From assembly GCA_015680685.1 (NCBI GenBank), contig MNCI01034058.1, positions 279,607 through 320,107 on the forward strand: a DNA stretch of 40,501 bases, written 5' to 3'. Both the position numbers and the translations under genes were made by a program. Under the pieces are notes generated by a model. The model was not told where the DNA came from, searched no databases, and saw only the letters and a program-made list of their open reading frames with translations. Below are positions 1 through 11,870 of this stretch, one piece after another. Source of the DNA: Gnetum montanum (taxonomy: Eukaryota > Streptophyta > Gnetopsida > Gnetales > Gnetaceae). Positions within the stretch are counted from its first letter, which is position 1, and each line of letters starts with the position of its first letter.

Positions 1-230
1 CATCATACCCCCATGACTGAATGAAAACTTGTCCTTGAGTNAATCATATGCCTCAAGCTTACCTAAGCATAAAATTATGACATATAGGTAAGCTTGGGAA
101 GACAATGATCAACCAACCTATCCTTGTTCCACAAGGGCGCATAAGCATTTAGTCCTTGGAATTCAACCAGATTGTGCATGAAACACTCGTATTCGTATGG
201 TTGAGTATAGGGTTACCTTGCTGCTCATCA
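1..230 (-). repeat. Truncated LTR, same family as the solo LTR at 17635-18412
   Basis: Read on the minus strand from 230 downward, this begins TGATGAGCAGCAAGGTA and then follows the solo LTR at 17635-17825 almost base for base: ACTCAACCATACGAATA, GGACTAA.TGCTTA, TCATTGTCTTCC and GAGGCATATGATT are shared. The 5' LTR terminus is therefore at 230 and the 3' part runs off the window. The bases just outside (231-235, gctac) could be a target duplication or internal sequence; no polypurine tract is visible there. An N lies at 41. Confidence 0.8.
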
Positions 231-3200
231 GCTACCTTGCTAATCTTCATTAACAACTTTAGGTTCAGCTCCTATTTTTGCATATCTAGAGCTTAATTTA
301 TATAAATACTCAATCATTTAGAAAAAATCTATCTTGATTCTTAAGATATTTTTCATATATTCTATGGAATTGATTCAACCTTTTACTTGCATTTTGATTC
401 AAAGAATCTATCCATTATAAAGATGTGATGTGGGTTAGTTAGCACTATAAGATTTGATTTATGATGGAAACACTGATCCTTTAAAATAAAATTTTTCTTT
501 TTTACTTACATGTCACATGGGATTCACACACAAAGCTAATTTTTAAATTTTTGTAACTCCTTATGCTTAAATCATGAAAAGCTAACTAAAATAGAATAAT
601 TTTGTAGAGTCAAATTTTGTTCTATGAGCTTCCTCTATGGGTTGAAGTGGAAATTGCACTCACTGATTATTTTTCTGTATAATCACTCAAGCCTATTATG
701 GTTCATAAAATGATTGTGTAAATCCTTTATAGAGCTAATTTTTGGTTCCATGAATGCACTCTACCTATCTAAAATGATGTGGAAGAATTAAATGAGCTTT
801 GAATTAAGTGCTTTCCTAGAATCATAACTCTTGTTACTTTCTAAGCTTAACTATTTTTTCTAAGGTTGATCTCGGTTTTAGATGGAACTAACCTTTAAGC
901 ACTATGAATCCATTTTTGATGATCTTAACTCCAATAAAAACTGAAAAAGTCTTCTCTTAATCAAATTAAACTCATACAAGTTCTATTTTTAGTAGCAAAT
1001 TCAACTATCCCATGCCATGTTGGATGTAATTTGAAATCCTAGTTTTTTAAAATTTACTGAAACTCAATTAGCTTAAATGATCACATGTAAAAATCTTCTA
1101 TGTTCTATATTCATCTTTAAAACCTTCCATTCCAAAAATGAAATTTGATTAAAATGCATTTAATCTTCTTAGAAATTTTGTAGAAACTTCCTCTACAATT
1201 TACTTCTACTTAGGAATCATTTTTCAAACAAATACAATGCGATAAATCTTAGTTTGATCACATCATGCAAGTATATTGATCTTTGAAAGTCATGGCATAT
1301 TTCCCAAAGAAGTAAAGTTTAATAATTCAAGTTCTTTACTATTCCATGAAAGTGGCTATTGTTGCATCAACACAAGATGCAAAAAATGCTCTGCAAACTA
1401 CATCATTGGAGTAGTGGGCTATCCCTCTTCTTTTACAAAGTTTTTTGATAAGTCAAGGAAAGGGAAGTACCTACCTACCATTCTTGTTCTCCTTGAAACA
1501 CTTCTCTATTTTAGGAAAGATGAGTTAGAGTAGGTTGACTTATAACTTTCTACTTAGAGTTATGCATTCCCTAGTAGAGAAGGTGGTCATCTTAGTTGGC
1601 CTTATCATTAGATTGAGGTGGTAGGTTGTGATCTTAAAGTATGCTTATTCCACCTTGGTTAGAGCACTGTACTTCTTATGGTCCACTACATAGCACATTT
1701 GAACCTACTGTTTTTTTGCTTTTGGGTTTGCATGAATGAAGATTTCTACCAACTTCATCTTGGTGTTGGATAATCTAAGGACCTCTACTATTGCATCAAC
1801 ATAATGGAACAGGGTGATGTCTTTAATCTTAATAGTTACATACCCTTATTGATTGTTCTAGAAGAGATAGGTTTTTCTTGTGTACCATTTTCTAATGGTG
1901 AAGAAAATAGACCATAGTAGAGATCCTTGTAGTTGTGTTCTTACTTCTTCTAGTATGAGATCTAGGAAAGATTGAAATTTAGTTTTTGTAGAATGGAACT
2001 TTGAATTTTTTTGCTATGAACCTTCTCTAGGTAGGTCTTTATGAGGATGACCTCTAGATTGGATCATGGTCTTAGAAATTTATCCTACTTGGATTATCCC
2101 ATTTCTAACATTGGAATTTGGTAGATAGATTCCACCTCAAGCTCCTTGAATAGGGGCCCAATAACATGGATGGCCTCAGCTACTTGCTCTTGGTGTTTTT
2201 ACTATAGTTGTTACTATTTCCTTCCGCCACATGATCATTTCTCCTTGGGTTGTGTTGGCCTTGTTATCTACAATCCTTATTTCGTTATCATCTGCTATCA
2301 CAAATATACTCCAGGATTATTCTTTTAGATATAAGCTTATTTCATTTTGATACCTTTCTTGGGTTGATTAGGTTAGGTTTATTGGTCAAAAGTTAAAATT
2401 TTTATCATTGGTCTTATTTAGTGATCACAGATGTGTGTGATATTATTTTATTTATGATTTAATGGAGGTTGATTGATATTAACTCTTATGATCATTAATT
2501 TAATATTATTTTAATATCTTATTCATGGGATATTAGAAAAATTCCTAAAATTTTTTCCATAAAAACCTATCACTTCATGCTTCCACGACATAAAGCGTAT
2601 CTCCGAAAGCTTAAGGATCAAAGATTGAGTAAAAATAGATAAATAATTGTCAAGTTATGTCTCTTAAAAGACTTTNGTGAGGGATTGTCTTAGGCTTATG
2701 CAAACTATAAAAAAAAACTATTATTTGAACATGGTATGAGGTAGTAAGGTTAGAGAAAATGAAATGCGAGAATGATAGAAAGAGAATGGAAGAGGAACAA
2801 TATGCACCATGGTTGCATGGAATCCTTAGTGAAATTAGTGATTAAGATATTCAATACTGATTTGTTTTAGGTCTAGACTAAGTCCATTCCAATTTTAGTA
2901 ATATCACATTGATATATTCATCATCTAGTATCATCATGAGTTGATGACAATCATAGAGGACAATCATTACTGCAAGATAAGAAGAAAAGAGAAGAACAAA
3001 GTAGTTAGGAAGAAATTGGGACCTTAGTTAGAGGGGTGCATTTAGGCATGGGTAACATGTCCTTTTAGACACATAACTAGTGCTTGTAGCCCAAAATTTC
3101 TTCAAAGGTGTGCTTTGAATTTCCATTTTTTATTAAAAACCACATCATAGATCTTTTATGGTTGACAGTAGGAGTGATGATATACCCATGAGGAGTCATA

Positions 3201-3591
3201 CAACTTAGGAAGAAATTTGAGAGGAGAACACAAAAAATCTCCTTAAGGTCATATGCTTTTTCATTTCCCCTTGATCCTTTTCTAGTTCAATAAGTAACAA
3301 GCTCACATGTTACTTTTAGTTTTGATGTGAAAGAACCTTCATGCTTCCATGATACAAAACTCTACATGAGATAAAAGGAATGGGTGGATGTTGTGAATTC
3401 ACTTTGTGATAACACTAGAAAATTAAGATATTGTTAATACAAAGCATAATCTAAAGGCACAGTTGGCTTATGTATTAAGTCATAACTTTGATAGTTGTGT
3501 TTAACAATTTTGAAAGTTCGTAGTAGCCATGGGACAAAATTAGAAATTTGAATTAAGAATAAATAAAAATAATAAGAAAATAACAAGAAAA
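231..3591. other. AT-rich intergenic or unrecognised repeat sequence
   Basis: I find no protein domain, RNA gene or repeat that I recognise here. The longest open stretch (1276-1533, plus) depends on a TTG start, has no recognisable motif and looks like chance. An N lies at 2676. The stretch could be internal sequence of the element whose LTR ends at 230, or old noncoding DNA. Confidence 0.5.
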
Positions 3592-4799
3592 TGTGTAACA
3601 ATGAAAAATTTTGGTGCTAGAAAACTAAAGATCCTATGTGAGATAGTTTAACTCATAGATCCACAAGCCTTGAAAAGGATCTAGATCACTCTAAATAGTC
3701 TTGTCGATTAGTTAGGGACTTAGAAAATATATTACTGGTTTATGTAAATGGAAATAAACTATAATAAATACATATAAAATAATAATGTAGTCCAAGATCT
3801 AAGAACAAGCAAGAAGAGAAATATAGCCAAACAGAAATGACTACAAATATTATATTAAATATAGGTATCAATGAATGTAAGATAGGGGTTTGAGGAAGAA
3901 TATAGATCAAGGCTTTTTAAAACCTAAGAAATTAATATGCTTGTGATGATTTGGTGTAGATCACAAGGTGTGTTCTACATGAACTCTACACTAGTTTCCT
4001 GCTTTGATCTACAATGTAATGAATGTCTACTCCAAGTCCTGTGCCCAATAATTAGTGCTGCAAACATAGTGAAAGGATTACAAAAATCTACTGCAAAGCT
4101 ATGCTACTGTATGTTAAATTTTTTACTATAAGATTTCTCAAAAGGTCCTAAAAGATGTGCTAGATCTTGTATTTATAGGCTATGAATCTATTGCATTGGC
4201 ATCTATTACAACTTTTGCATGTTAGAAGTGTTTCTAGGTTAAAGTGTAGTGTGTGTGCTTAAAGCCCAAATGTCACATGTTGCCCAATGTGTGGAATCGA
4301 GGTGTGTAGCATGTGGAATTAATGCCCAAATCCCACATGTTGTGATAGTGTGTGAAGTTGGAACATGCAACAAATGAAGTGAAAATGCCAATTTGTGTAG
4401 CTTATGAAGTATTTCTAGCCTTCATAGGTTGGAATGCAGTGTGTAGAGCATTTTCTATCCTTCACAAGTTGGAATGTAGTGTGTGAAGCATTTTTGGATT
4501 TCACAAGATGGAATGTAGTGTGTGGAACATTTTTTAGCCTCGACAAGTTGGAATGTAGCATGTGGAACTTTTTTTGGCCTCCATAAGCTAGAGCACATGG
4601 GATTTGTAGCATGTGAGCTATCATTCTCATTTTTTTACATTGAAATTTATCTTATAATTTTGCTAATGTAGGGCTATAGGATAGTATTTTTTGGTAGGAA
4701 AATAAGGCAATTATTTCTACTTTAGATCTCTACCAAATTATAATAAAAATTTGGGCTATGGCCTTTCATTTGCAATATGAATTTCCTTGAGGTGTGTAA
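3592..4799 (-). repeat. 3' LTR of element 1 (about 1.2 kb)
   Basis: Boundaries come from alignment with the LTRs at 14071-15623 and 37991-39538. The low end (AAAAATTTTGGTGCTAG, AAACTAAAGATCC) matches the low end of the 37991 copy. The high end (GGTGTGTAA followed by the polypurine tract) matches GGTGTTTCA at 15623. A shared inner block CTAATGTAG-GGCTATA lies near 4664. Read minus, CTATAAATACAAG near 4175 is a likely TATA box, placing U3 at about 4180-4799. U3 holds a 40-bp tandem repeat. The LTR is about 350 bp shorter than its relatives. Terminal dinucleotides are eroded at the high end (AA instead of CA). Confidence 0.65.
4405..4625 (-). repeat. 40-bp tandem repeat in U3, about five units
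   Basis: Five diverged units of 39-42 bp follow one another, each holding a form of TTGGAATGTAGTGTGTGGAA followed by CATTTTT. The first units carry GTAGTGTGTG and the last GTAGCATGTGG. Just outside (4260-4350) are CACATGTTGCCCAATGTGTGG and a second CCCACATGTTG. The 71-residue open frame on the minus strand here is a by-product of the repeat, not a gene. Its place upstream of the TATA box would suit an enhancer. Confidence 0.8.
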
Positions 4800-4813
4800 T
4801 TGGCCCCTCTTTG
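4800..4813 (-). promoter_or_regulatory. Polypurine tract of element 1
   Basis: Read minus, this is ACAAAGAGGGGCCA directly before the LTR start. Element 2 has CAACAAAGAGGAACCAA at the same place. A purine run touching the 3' LTR is the plus-strand DNA primer of LTR elements. Confidence 0.65.
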
Positions 4814-5870
4814 TTTATGTTTGGAGGATTAACTTGAGAGACATTAATAAAGAACGTGAAAAATTTCCATCGATTCATCACCAATGCTCCCTCTTCATAC
4901 TTGATTTTATAGTAGTCCAATCATGCCAAGAAGTACTCATGATGGTGAAACAAGATTACAATGGGATGTTGAGAGTTTGGGATGAGATAATAGCTACATG
5001 GACTATTGGAGAATGGTCATATGGGCTAACAAAGAATTCCAAATGTTGACATAATGGCTATGATATGGTAGTGACATGCTTGCTAATTTGGAGAGGTCTT
5101 CATGCTTTGCACTATGAATAGATAATTACTCAATGACGTTTGGAGGAATCAAGATTTGCTAATAAGCTTCTTTGGCCACTTGGTTTTCTCTTCATCTCTT
5201 TTGTTGGGAGTGAAATGCTCATTGGGTTTTGTTGTTGTGGCTAAATTTGTTTTTCATTAAATGAGATGTATTACATATAGTGAACTTAAGTGGTAGAGCA
5301 TGTTGAAGGAGATGTCCATGACCATGATGCATGAGCATTAGACATTGGTTTTTAGTGTTAACAAGGTAAGGAAGGTTGCAATTTGTCTGACAAGTTATGG
5401 CTCAGAAGGAGTAATGGAGGTGATGTAAGGTAAGCACTATTGATAAGATCAAATAAGATAACTGAATCTTGTATATTGAGATCACATGGTGACTCATCCT
5501 TGGTGATGAATCACATCCTTGTGATGACTTTGAGCTCATCCTACAAGCACAAATCTAAGAGGATAACCAAACAAGTTAAAGAATACATGTGTTTACAAAA
5601 TGTTTAATGAGGCAACGAGTGCATATAGGCCATAATTTGTCATAATTGGCTATTCACATGAACTCTGTATCATGCTATGTAGATTCATAAAAAATTTATA
5701 GTCCTTTTGAGAGGATAAAAAGAGGCAAAAGATCATGTAAGCTCATTTTTTATAGATCACCAAAGTAATCAATGTCAATGATTCATCCAACCTATGAACA
5801 AAAATAATCCAAGGCTACAATCAAATGGGTTAATGTTAGATGTAATATGGTTTGAGATAGGAATGGTTGA
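4814..5870 (-). other. Noncoding stretch between integrase and 3' LTR, element 1
   Basis: Aligns with 15641-16720 of element 2: shared blocks include TGTTTGGAGGATT, GAGACATT.A.AAAGAA, CCAAA.GTTGACAT.ATGG and CATGA.GCAT.AGTG. No frame is coding-like. The open frame at 4777-5049 (plus) crosses the LTR, polypurine tract and this stretch and is not a gene. Confidence 0.65.
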
Positions 5871-5879
5871 TTGAGTTGG

Positions 5880-6850
5880 TAAATTCTTTTCCATCCATGT
5901 CTATCAACTTGAATGCTTTATTGTCATAGGCTTTGGTGATCAAGAAAGGTTCTTCCTAGTTAGCCAAGAATTTGTCCACATGTTCACGAATGGCCTTGAG
6001 GACAATGTCTTCTTCCTTGACTTTCTGCTTATTTAGATCATGACAATGCTATTATCTCTTCTTCTCTTAGTATATCTTGATGTTGGAAAACTTTTGTATT
6101 TACCTTTTCTTTACTCAGTTAAGGTCCATGATTTGCATCTTCTTATTTTGCTCATCATTAATGAAGTCAGATAGAGCTACCCTTAAGGATGGTACTTTTA
6201 ATTCAATAGGTAAAACAACTTCATATCCATAAACTAGGCTGTATGGGGTGACTCTAGTTGTAGTTCTAAAGATTATTCTATAGGCCCATAGTGCATATAG
6301 TAATTGTTCATGCCATTTGCATTTACCATTATTCAATAGGTTTTTTAAGAGGTTCATAATGACTTTGTTGCTAGATTTGGCTTGTCCATTAGCCTATGGA
6401 TATTAAGGTGATGAGAAGGAATGTTTAATGTTTATTTGTTGACAAAAGGTATGTATTTCTTGGCTACTAAATTATAGTTCATTATTTGTAATGGTTGTCA
6501 AAGGTAGAACAAAATGAGATACAATGTTACCTAGGACAAACTTATAGACTTATTACATTGTTTTTTTCCTTAGAGGAATAACTTGAATTCACTTTGTAAA
6601 ATAATTGGTTGTGGTGATGATGAAACTATATCTTGTAGAGGATTTAGGTGTTATTGATCCAACTATGTCAATTCTTCACCACTGGAATGGCCATGTGATC
6701 TAAATGATGTGTAACTTAGTCATCAACACATGTATTAAGTTACTGTACCATTGATAGATGTCATAGGTCTTTATCTTCTATAGGTAGTTGCTTTTCTTAT
6801 AGGAACAATAGTATCGTAATCATCTAATCTTTGTAGCCATGGCCCTAGGT
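5880..6850 (-). pseudogene. Integrase remnant, element 1
   Basis: Integrase inserts the reverse-transcribed DNA into the host genome. The clearest part is 6357-6115, with WHEQLLYALWAYR, TTRVTPYSLVYGYEVVLP and PSLRVALSDFINDEQNKK, the stretch following the catalytic core in plant Ty3/gypsy integrases. Further upstream on the minus strand (about 6760-6640) TWPFQW followed by RIDIVGSI marks the start of the core with its first Asp. Between 6360 and 6640 the frame shifts and carries stops. The C-terminal end decays toward 5880. It lies downstream of the RNase H block, as expected. Not functional. Confidence 0.85.
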
Positions 6851-6859
6851 CATATATGT

Positions 6860-7990
6860 TCCACATATATGCCCTCATGAACCTACTAAAGATCTGTACA
6901 AGCTTCAATTTTACCCAAGCACATTAACAATATGTCATTGTACGACCTTTAACATAATGTGTTATTGGCTATAATGACATATTATTTTTCTCATTTATGT
7001 ACAATGCCCTTTTAAGAGGTAGTTAGGTTTTTTCGAAGTTCACCATGCATTAGGTAATACTTAATGTTGTTAAACCATTCTTGTTAAGGAACATTGTTGA
7101 TAGTGGCTATAATGATGCCTTTAGTGTTCTACGTGATGGAAAGAGCATAATTATTTATTAAGGAAGGTGACTTCTATACATAGCTAGCATCACACTTAGG
7201 GCTATGGTTGCAATTGGATTGGCTAAGGTGTTCTCAGTTTGGGGAATGCATTGGATACCAACATCCATAAACTGCAGCATGAGTTTTTCGGCTAGATTGC
7301 AATAAGGTTGTAAATGTTTGGTCTTGCATGTGCAGACTTCTATTGCTTGATTAACAACAAGTTATGAATTACCTTTTAGTATTAGATACATAATTTTTAG
7401 ATTATGAGATACCATCATGCCTCTAATTAATTCTTCATATTATGGTACATTGTTGATGCACAGAAATTGGAAATGATAGGTAAAAGCTTGGATCTTAATA
7501 GAGGGTAGTATTATGATGGTGGTAGCACTAGCTCCATGGATAGTTGTAGCTTTATCAAAATGCATGATGGCCTCATATCCCTTAGGTACTTCATTGATAA
7601 TGTTGACATGTTGATCATAAAACTTAGGGTCTATGACTATATTATCTTTAACTGGGGAAGTTGTGAGTTCTGTGGCTATAGCTTGACCCTTGATTAATGC
7701 TTGGAAGATGTAGTGTAAGTCAAAATTTGCTATTATGGATTTCCAATGGGCTATTTGGCAACTCTTGTATATGTTGGTCATTATGGACTCTTAGTATATT
7801 ATCCTGACATATGACTTTGAATTTGCTCCTAAAGAGGTAGTGTCTCCACTTATTTAGAGAGAAGACTAGAACTAGGTAGTGCTTTTTGACCTCATTGTAT
7901 CAAGTCTCATGAGTAATAAATGCATGGCTCAAGGAGTAGATAGGTAGTTTTGCTTCATCATCTTATTTTTAATAGAGAAAAGAGGCTATA
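6860..7990 (-). pseudogene. RNase H and second RNase H (Tat-type), element 1
   Basis: Two RNase H-related blocks follow the reverse transcriptase. The first ends in HWKSIIANFDLHYIFQ and IKGQAIATELTT, matching the ...FDI.Y.PQ..IKGQALADFL... end of plant gypsy RNase H. The second contains YEAIMHFDKATTIHGASA, where family members have FDGA; here Gly is Lys. Further minus come NNVP, then LVVNQAIEVC, KTKHLQPYC and AEKLM motifs typical of the extra RNase H of Tat elements. The longest open piece is 7781-7440. Frames are broken throughout. The duplicated RNase H is my main reason for placing the element in the Tat lineage. Confidence 0.75.
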
Positions 7991-8171
7991 GAGATTTGAA
8001 AGACTATAAGGTAGATGTAGAATGGTTTATCTTTTTTAAGGGAATACATAGTAGGTAATTGGTCCAACTCTTGCTTAATATTATCAAAAGCTTCTTAGCA
8101 TTGGTTAGTCCACTCATAGTGAATTCCTTTCTTAAGAAAGTGTTGCATAGTTTGTAACTTAGTTTTGAGTG

Positions 8172-8720
8172 TCAAGATGAACCTACAAATGAATTGTAAT
8201 ATACTTGTAAGCCTTGTAATTCCTTAAGATTTATGGGTGGTGATAGATTGGTTATGGCCTTAACCTTGTCAGGATTGATACATAAACCTACCTCAAATAT
8301 TATGAAACTAAAAATTTTACTAGTTTTAACATCGAAGGCATACATTTTGAGATTAATTCTAAGCTTGTACATAAAAATATCATTATAATACTTGGTTCAA
8401 GTCATTTGCATGGTCATTGGCCATTTTGGACTTAATAGCTATATCATCAATATAATCATTAAGTAACCCTAGCATGTAGTTGCTAAAAATGTAGATCATG
8501 GCCCGTTGATAGGTTGCTCCTGCATTCTTTAGATTGAATGACATCATGGTATAACAAAAGATTCCCCAAGGGTTCACAAAGATTGTGTATTGTAAATGCT
8601 CTAAGTTAATCCTAACTTGGTTATATCTTAAGAACCCATCCATGAAGGAAAATAAGGCAAGGCCAGTTGTAGTATTGATGACTTGATCAATGCTCAGTAA
8701 AGGAAAATCCTCTTTAATAG
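8172..8720 (-). pseudogene. Reverse transcriptase remnant, element 1
   Basis: Copies element RNA into DNA. 8643-8383 reads MDGFLRYNQVRIN, PWGIFCYTMMSFNLKNAGAT, YQRAMIYIF and LNDYIDDIAIKSK: the palm and finger motifs of Ty3/gypsy RT, with the catalytic Y-x-D-D box kept as YIDD. 8372-8172 continues with KLRINLKMYAFDV, then GLCINPDKVKAI and LKELQGLQVYYNSF, the thumb and connection part. The two pieces are in different frames. Colinear with 19880-20330 of element 2. Confidence 0.9.
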
Positions 8721-9290
8721 TACCCTTGTTGAGGTCATGGAAATTGCTATAGATATGAATACTTCCATTTTTATAGGGAATACCACTATATTAGATACTT
8801 ATTTTGTGTAATCAACAGCTCAAATGAAGCCTACTTGGTAAAGCTTCATGATTTCATCATGGACTGCTAGCACCAAATCTAGTCTAATCTTATGAAAATT
8901 TTGTTTAACTAGTTTAATACTAGGGTCAAGTATGATATTTTGTTGAACTAAACGTGGGTCCAATCTTGGCATATCCTCATATGACCAAGCAAAGGATTTA
9001 ATGTTATCTTGAAGGGCTTTGGTAATATCTTGGGCTATCTAGGGTTCTAGTGAAGAACTTAGTTTTAGCATTTTCTCCTCATCCTTGTGGGTTGTAATAG
9101 GAATTTCAACTAGAGGATCCTCTGTGATGTCTCTGGCCTTAAAATCAAGAGTTTTGACTATGTACTTAAGCCACTCTAGAAACTTCTTTATTGAGGCTAT
9201 ATGATGAAACATGCTTCCAGGCTCAAGATCTAGGTGTTCTAGGTTGATTAAGCATTTGAAATTATCATAAGGTCAATTCAAGCTTAAGGG
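8720..9290 (-). pseudogene. Pol segment upstream of RT, element 1
   Basis: Aligns with 20335-20927 of element 2, which keeps a longer open frame. Contains the N-terminal part of RT and the linker before it; frames are short and broken. No protease active-site motif (DTG/DSG) could be read. The homologous frame ends here, and upstream sequence is low-complexity DNA rather than gag. Confidence 0.55.
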
Positions 9291-9339
9291 TGAACTATGC
9301 CCATGTATCAATGATTTAGTCCTGCATGTCAACAAAAGC

Positions 9340-10265
9340 ACATTAATTAACATCTATATTACATAATTTGTGAAATAATGTTGAAATAAGGTAAAATATT
9401 ACAATAATAAAGCATAATGGAGCCAAATAGGGACAACATGAAGTGAAACAAAGTAAAATGAGGCTTAGGTAGGGTCATAGTATGGTGGACTAATGTTGAA
9501 GGAGGTAGATTAAGTTGCAACAAGATGAAACAAGGCTCAAATGATGCCAAATGATACTGAGTAGGGGCTAAATAAAGGTTGATACCATGTAAAGTGAGGT
9601 CAAACAAAGTTAAATGATGTTTTAGGCTACCAAATGACATCAATTGATATAAAATGATGCCAAATGATGGTCAAAATGATATCAAATGACAAAAATGAAG
9701 CCAACATAATGCAAAATGTGTCAAAATGATTCTAAATGACCTCAAATGTTGTTAAAATAATGAATAAAATGATGTCAAATGGTGTTGAATGGCACCAAAT
9801 GATGTTCAAATGATACTAAATGATGAAAAATGATATCAAAATGATACCAAATGATGCCACATGATATCAAATGATGTCAAATGACATCAAATGGTGTAGG
9901 AAGGAGATGAATAAGGTTAAACATGATCAAAAGTGGTCAAAAATGGTAATATTTATGTTTTAGTTGATTTTTTTGATCAAAATAAGATAAAACTTAATAA
10001 AAATAGGTCATAAGTTGTTTTCATAAGTCAAAATTTAGAAAAAAGAGGCCATAAATGATTAAACTAGACAAAAATCTTGTAAAAAAGACTATAAATTGTA
10101 AAAACAAGTAAATATCTTGTTAAAATAAGAAAAAATCTTGTGTAAATTGATAGAGTGAATAAAAGTTAATAAAAATAATAAAAATAGGTAAAAATATCAT
10201 ATAAAGTGATTGTAATTTGCTTGAAAATGTGTTTTTTTGTTGGTCAAATGATTAAAAAAGTGCAA
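9340..10265 (-). repeat. Low-complexity leader with ATGATG-type short repeats
   Basis: From about 9590 to 9905 the plus strand is a degenerate tandem repeat of 11-14 bp built on CAAATGATG, CAAATGATATC and CAAATGACATC. On either side it is A-rich (AAAATAGGTAAAAAT and the like). The open frame at 9643-9359 (minus) is a product of this composition. Element 2 has a shorter equivalent at 20990-21480 (AATGATGCCAAAATGATG). No gag motif is present. Confidence 0.7.
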
Positions 10266-10269
10266 ATAT

Positions 10270-10920
10270 TAAATTCTTAGCATGTGAGGACTATTTTCAC
10301 AATGTGTGGACTATCATCATCACATGTGGGATCTAAATCCCCAATGTGTGAAGAATTCCTACAAAGTTTCAAGCTTGTTTAGCTTAATTTGACCACCTCT
10401 AGGCTGTGTAGGGCTGGTGTAAGGCTTTTTTGACTTTCCTAGGCTATGCATAAGTAAGTTTCAGTAGGGTTTTGAATTATTAGACCTTTATATACTACCC
10501 TCACATACTTTACAATATATGGGATAGGGTGCCCCAGCATGTGGGACCAAGGCTCTAGTTTTATAGTTTTCAAGGATTAAATTTTTGGTTAATCTTTCAT
10601 CCTAGGGATTGTGGGTCTTATTGGACAAGTTTTAGGTAATTCTGGGTAGGGTAGGTCATTCCACAAAAGTTCACACACTATCCTAGATTTTGCAAAACAT
10701 GTAAGATAGGGTTCCTAGAATGTGGGATGAGACATCTAGTTTACATGAATTTTTAAGTAGGTTTTTTGGCCTCTCCAAGATTTCATGGTAGTGTTGAAGG
10801 TGCATGGAAAAAATGTAACTTTTTTGACCACTTTGAGTAATTTTTAAGATATGTTGAGGCTTTGGGAGCTTCCATACACTGCCCCACATGCTTCATAACA
10901 TATGGAACATGTCCTCCTCA
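10270..10920 (-). repeat. About 190-bp repeat array with CATGTGG boxes, element 1
   Basis: Four diverged units start near 10290, 10499, 10672 and 10875. Each holds a CACA(T)..CTT half-site, then an ACATATGG(GA) half-site and, in most, a CCCCAGCATGTGGGA-like third site (10533, 10717). Spacing is about 175-205 bp. The layout (half-site, inverted half-site, CCCAG plus half-site) matches the element 2 array at 21500-24480, but the core is CATGTGG instead of TAGTC. It lies at the same distance upstream of pol as in element 2. Not coding. Confidence 0.6.
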
Positions 10921-10994
10921 TCTGAGGGGCCAAGAATTAATCTCTATTGATCTTTTGGTATGTCAAAACCTTAAGAAAACTGGAGAAGATAGGT

Positions 10995-11017
10995 TGTGTG
11001 TGTGTGTGTGTGTGTGT
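10995..11017. repeat. (TG)n microsatellite
   Basis: About eleven perfect TG dinucleotides. Confidence 0.95.
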
Positions 11018-11239
11018 TAATCTTGCAGGCCATGAATGAAACTCAAGGAAATGAAATCTATAACAAAGTATTAAAATGGAGACTACATAGGCAAGATGAG
11101 AGCATGGACAAGTATGAAAGAAAATGAAGGCTATGAGTTAAATGAAGAAGCTTCAAGATTTGAGGAGAAGGAAAATTGATGAAAGAAAGCCTCAAAATTC
11201 AAGGAATCAAAAGTTGAAAAGACATTTACTATTTTTAGG

Positions 11240-11368
11240 AGATGTCTATATTATAGAGTAGACATCTCCCTAGATATGTTTGCCAAGAGATGTCTCATTC
11301 TTCAAGGATCATCTCTCTAGAATTAAGGCTAAACTCAGGTAGACATCCCAACTTCAAAGGAGACATCT
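11240..11368. promoter_or_regulatory. AGATGTCT/AGACATCT box cluster in U3 of the copia-type LTR
   Basis: AGATGTCT at 11240 and 11288, its reverse complement AGACATCT at 11260 and 11361, and a near match AGACATCC at 11341, all upstream of the TATA box at 11407. The 11361 copy sits in TTCAAAGGAGACATCTAC, close to TTTCAAAGGAGATGTCTAC at 39558-39576. Position and orientation suit enhancer or protein-binding sites; function is inferred. Confidence 0.6.
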
Positions 11369-11654
11369 ACACTAGCCATTGGGTAATCATTGCACAAATT
11401 TTGAGGTATAAATAAAAACTCCAAAGCTATAAGAAGACTCCAAATTCTTGACAATTGAGAAGAATTGTTAACATAAAAGTAATCACTGACTATTCTATTA
11501 TAGTTTTATACCTCATTGTCACATCATTTGATTGATTGTTTGTATTGTGCTTTAAAGTACGAGGACCCGTAACTTGAGTTACACTCTTTTCTTACTTTTT
11601 CTTCTTCTTCTTTGTTGCCCTACAGGATTGATGTGCTTCTTGTAAGAAGACATT

Positions 11655-11870
11655 TGTATTGAGCTTGTTAGGATGTTGTAGGATTGAGTGGGTTTTCAGC
11701 AATAAAACATTTCAAAGTAGAGCTTAATTTTGTAAAGGTCATGGGATCCTTGAAACCATATTCTGAGCTTGTTGGGACCTTGCAAGGTTGAGTTGTTTTG
11801 TAGTGAAAAAACACTCTAGTGTGAAGCTCAATGCTTGTAAAGGTTTTGGTGTTCTCTAAAAAACATTTTG
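11655..11870 (+). repeat. About 106-bp tandem duplication inside the copia-type LTR
   Basis: Two units, starting near 11657 (TGAGCTTGTTAGGATGTTG) and 11763 (TGAGCTTGTTGGGACCTTG), share TGTAAAGGT.TGG and GTAGAGCTTAAT/GTGAAGCTCAAT blocks. Confidence 0.7.

Larger units (their letters stand above)
3592..10920 (-). mobile_element. Element 1: decayed Ty3/gypsy retrotransposon, Tat-like
   Basis: Reading minus: the end of a ~190-bp repeat array (10920-10270), a low-complexity A-rich leader, pol remnants in the order RT, RNase H, second RNase H, integrase, then about 1 kb of noncoding sequence, a polypurine tract and a 3' LTR (4799-3592). The order is that of Ty3/gypsy. Two RNase H-like blocks in tandem are characteristic of plant Tat-lineage elements. 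It aligns along its whole length with element 2 (pol at 16720-20927), so the two are diverged members of one family. No 5' LTR is seen; copia-type sequence begins near 11000, where the 5' end is lost. Every frame is broken, so it cannot be autonomous. Confidence 0.8.

Noticed and set aside
1276-1533. 85-residue open frame
   Set aside because: Begins at TTG, has no recognisable motif and no relative in the window.
4415-4630. 71-residue minus frame with internal repeats
   Set aside because: The repetition comes from the 40-bp DNA tandem repeat in the LTR.
4777-5049. 90-residue plus frame
   Set aside because: Crosses the LTR edge, polypurine tract and noncoding part of a minus-strand element.
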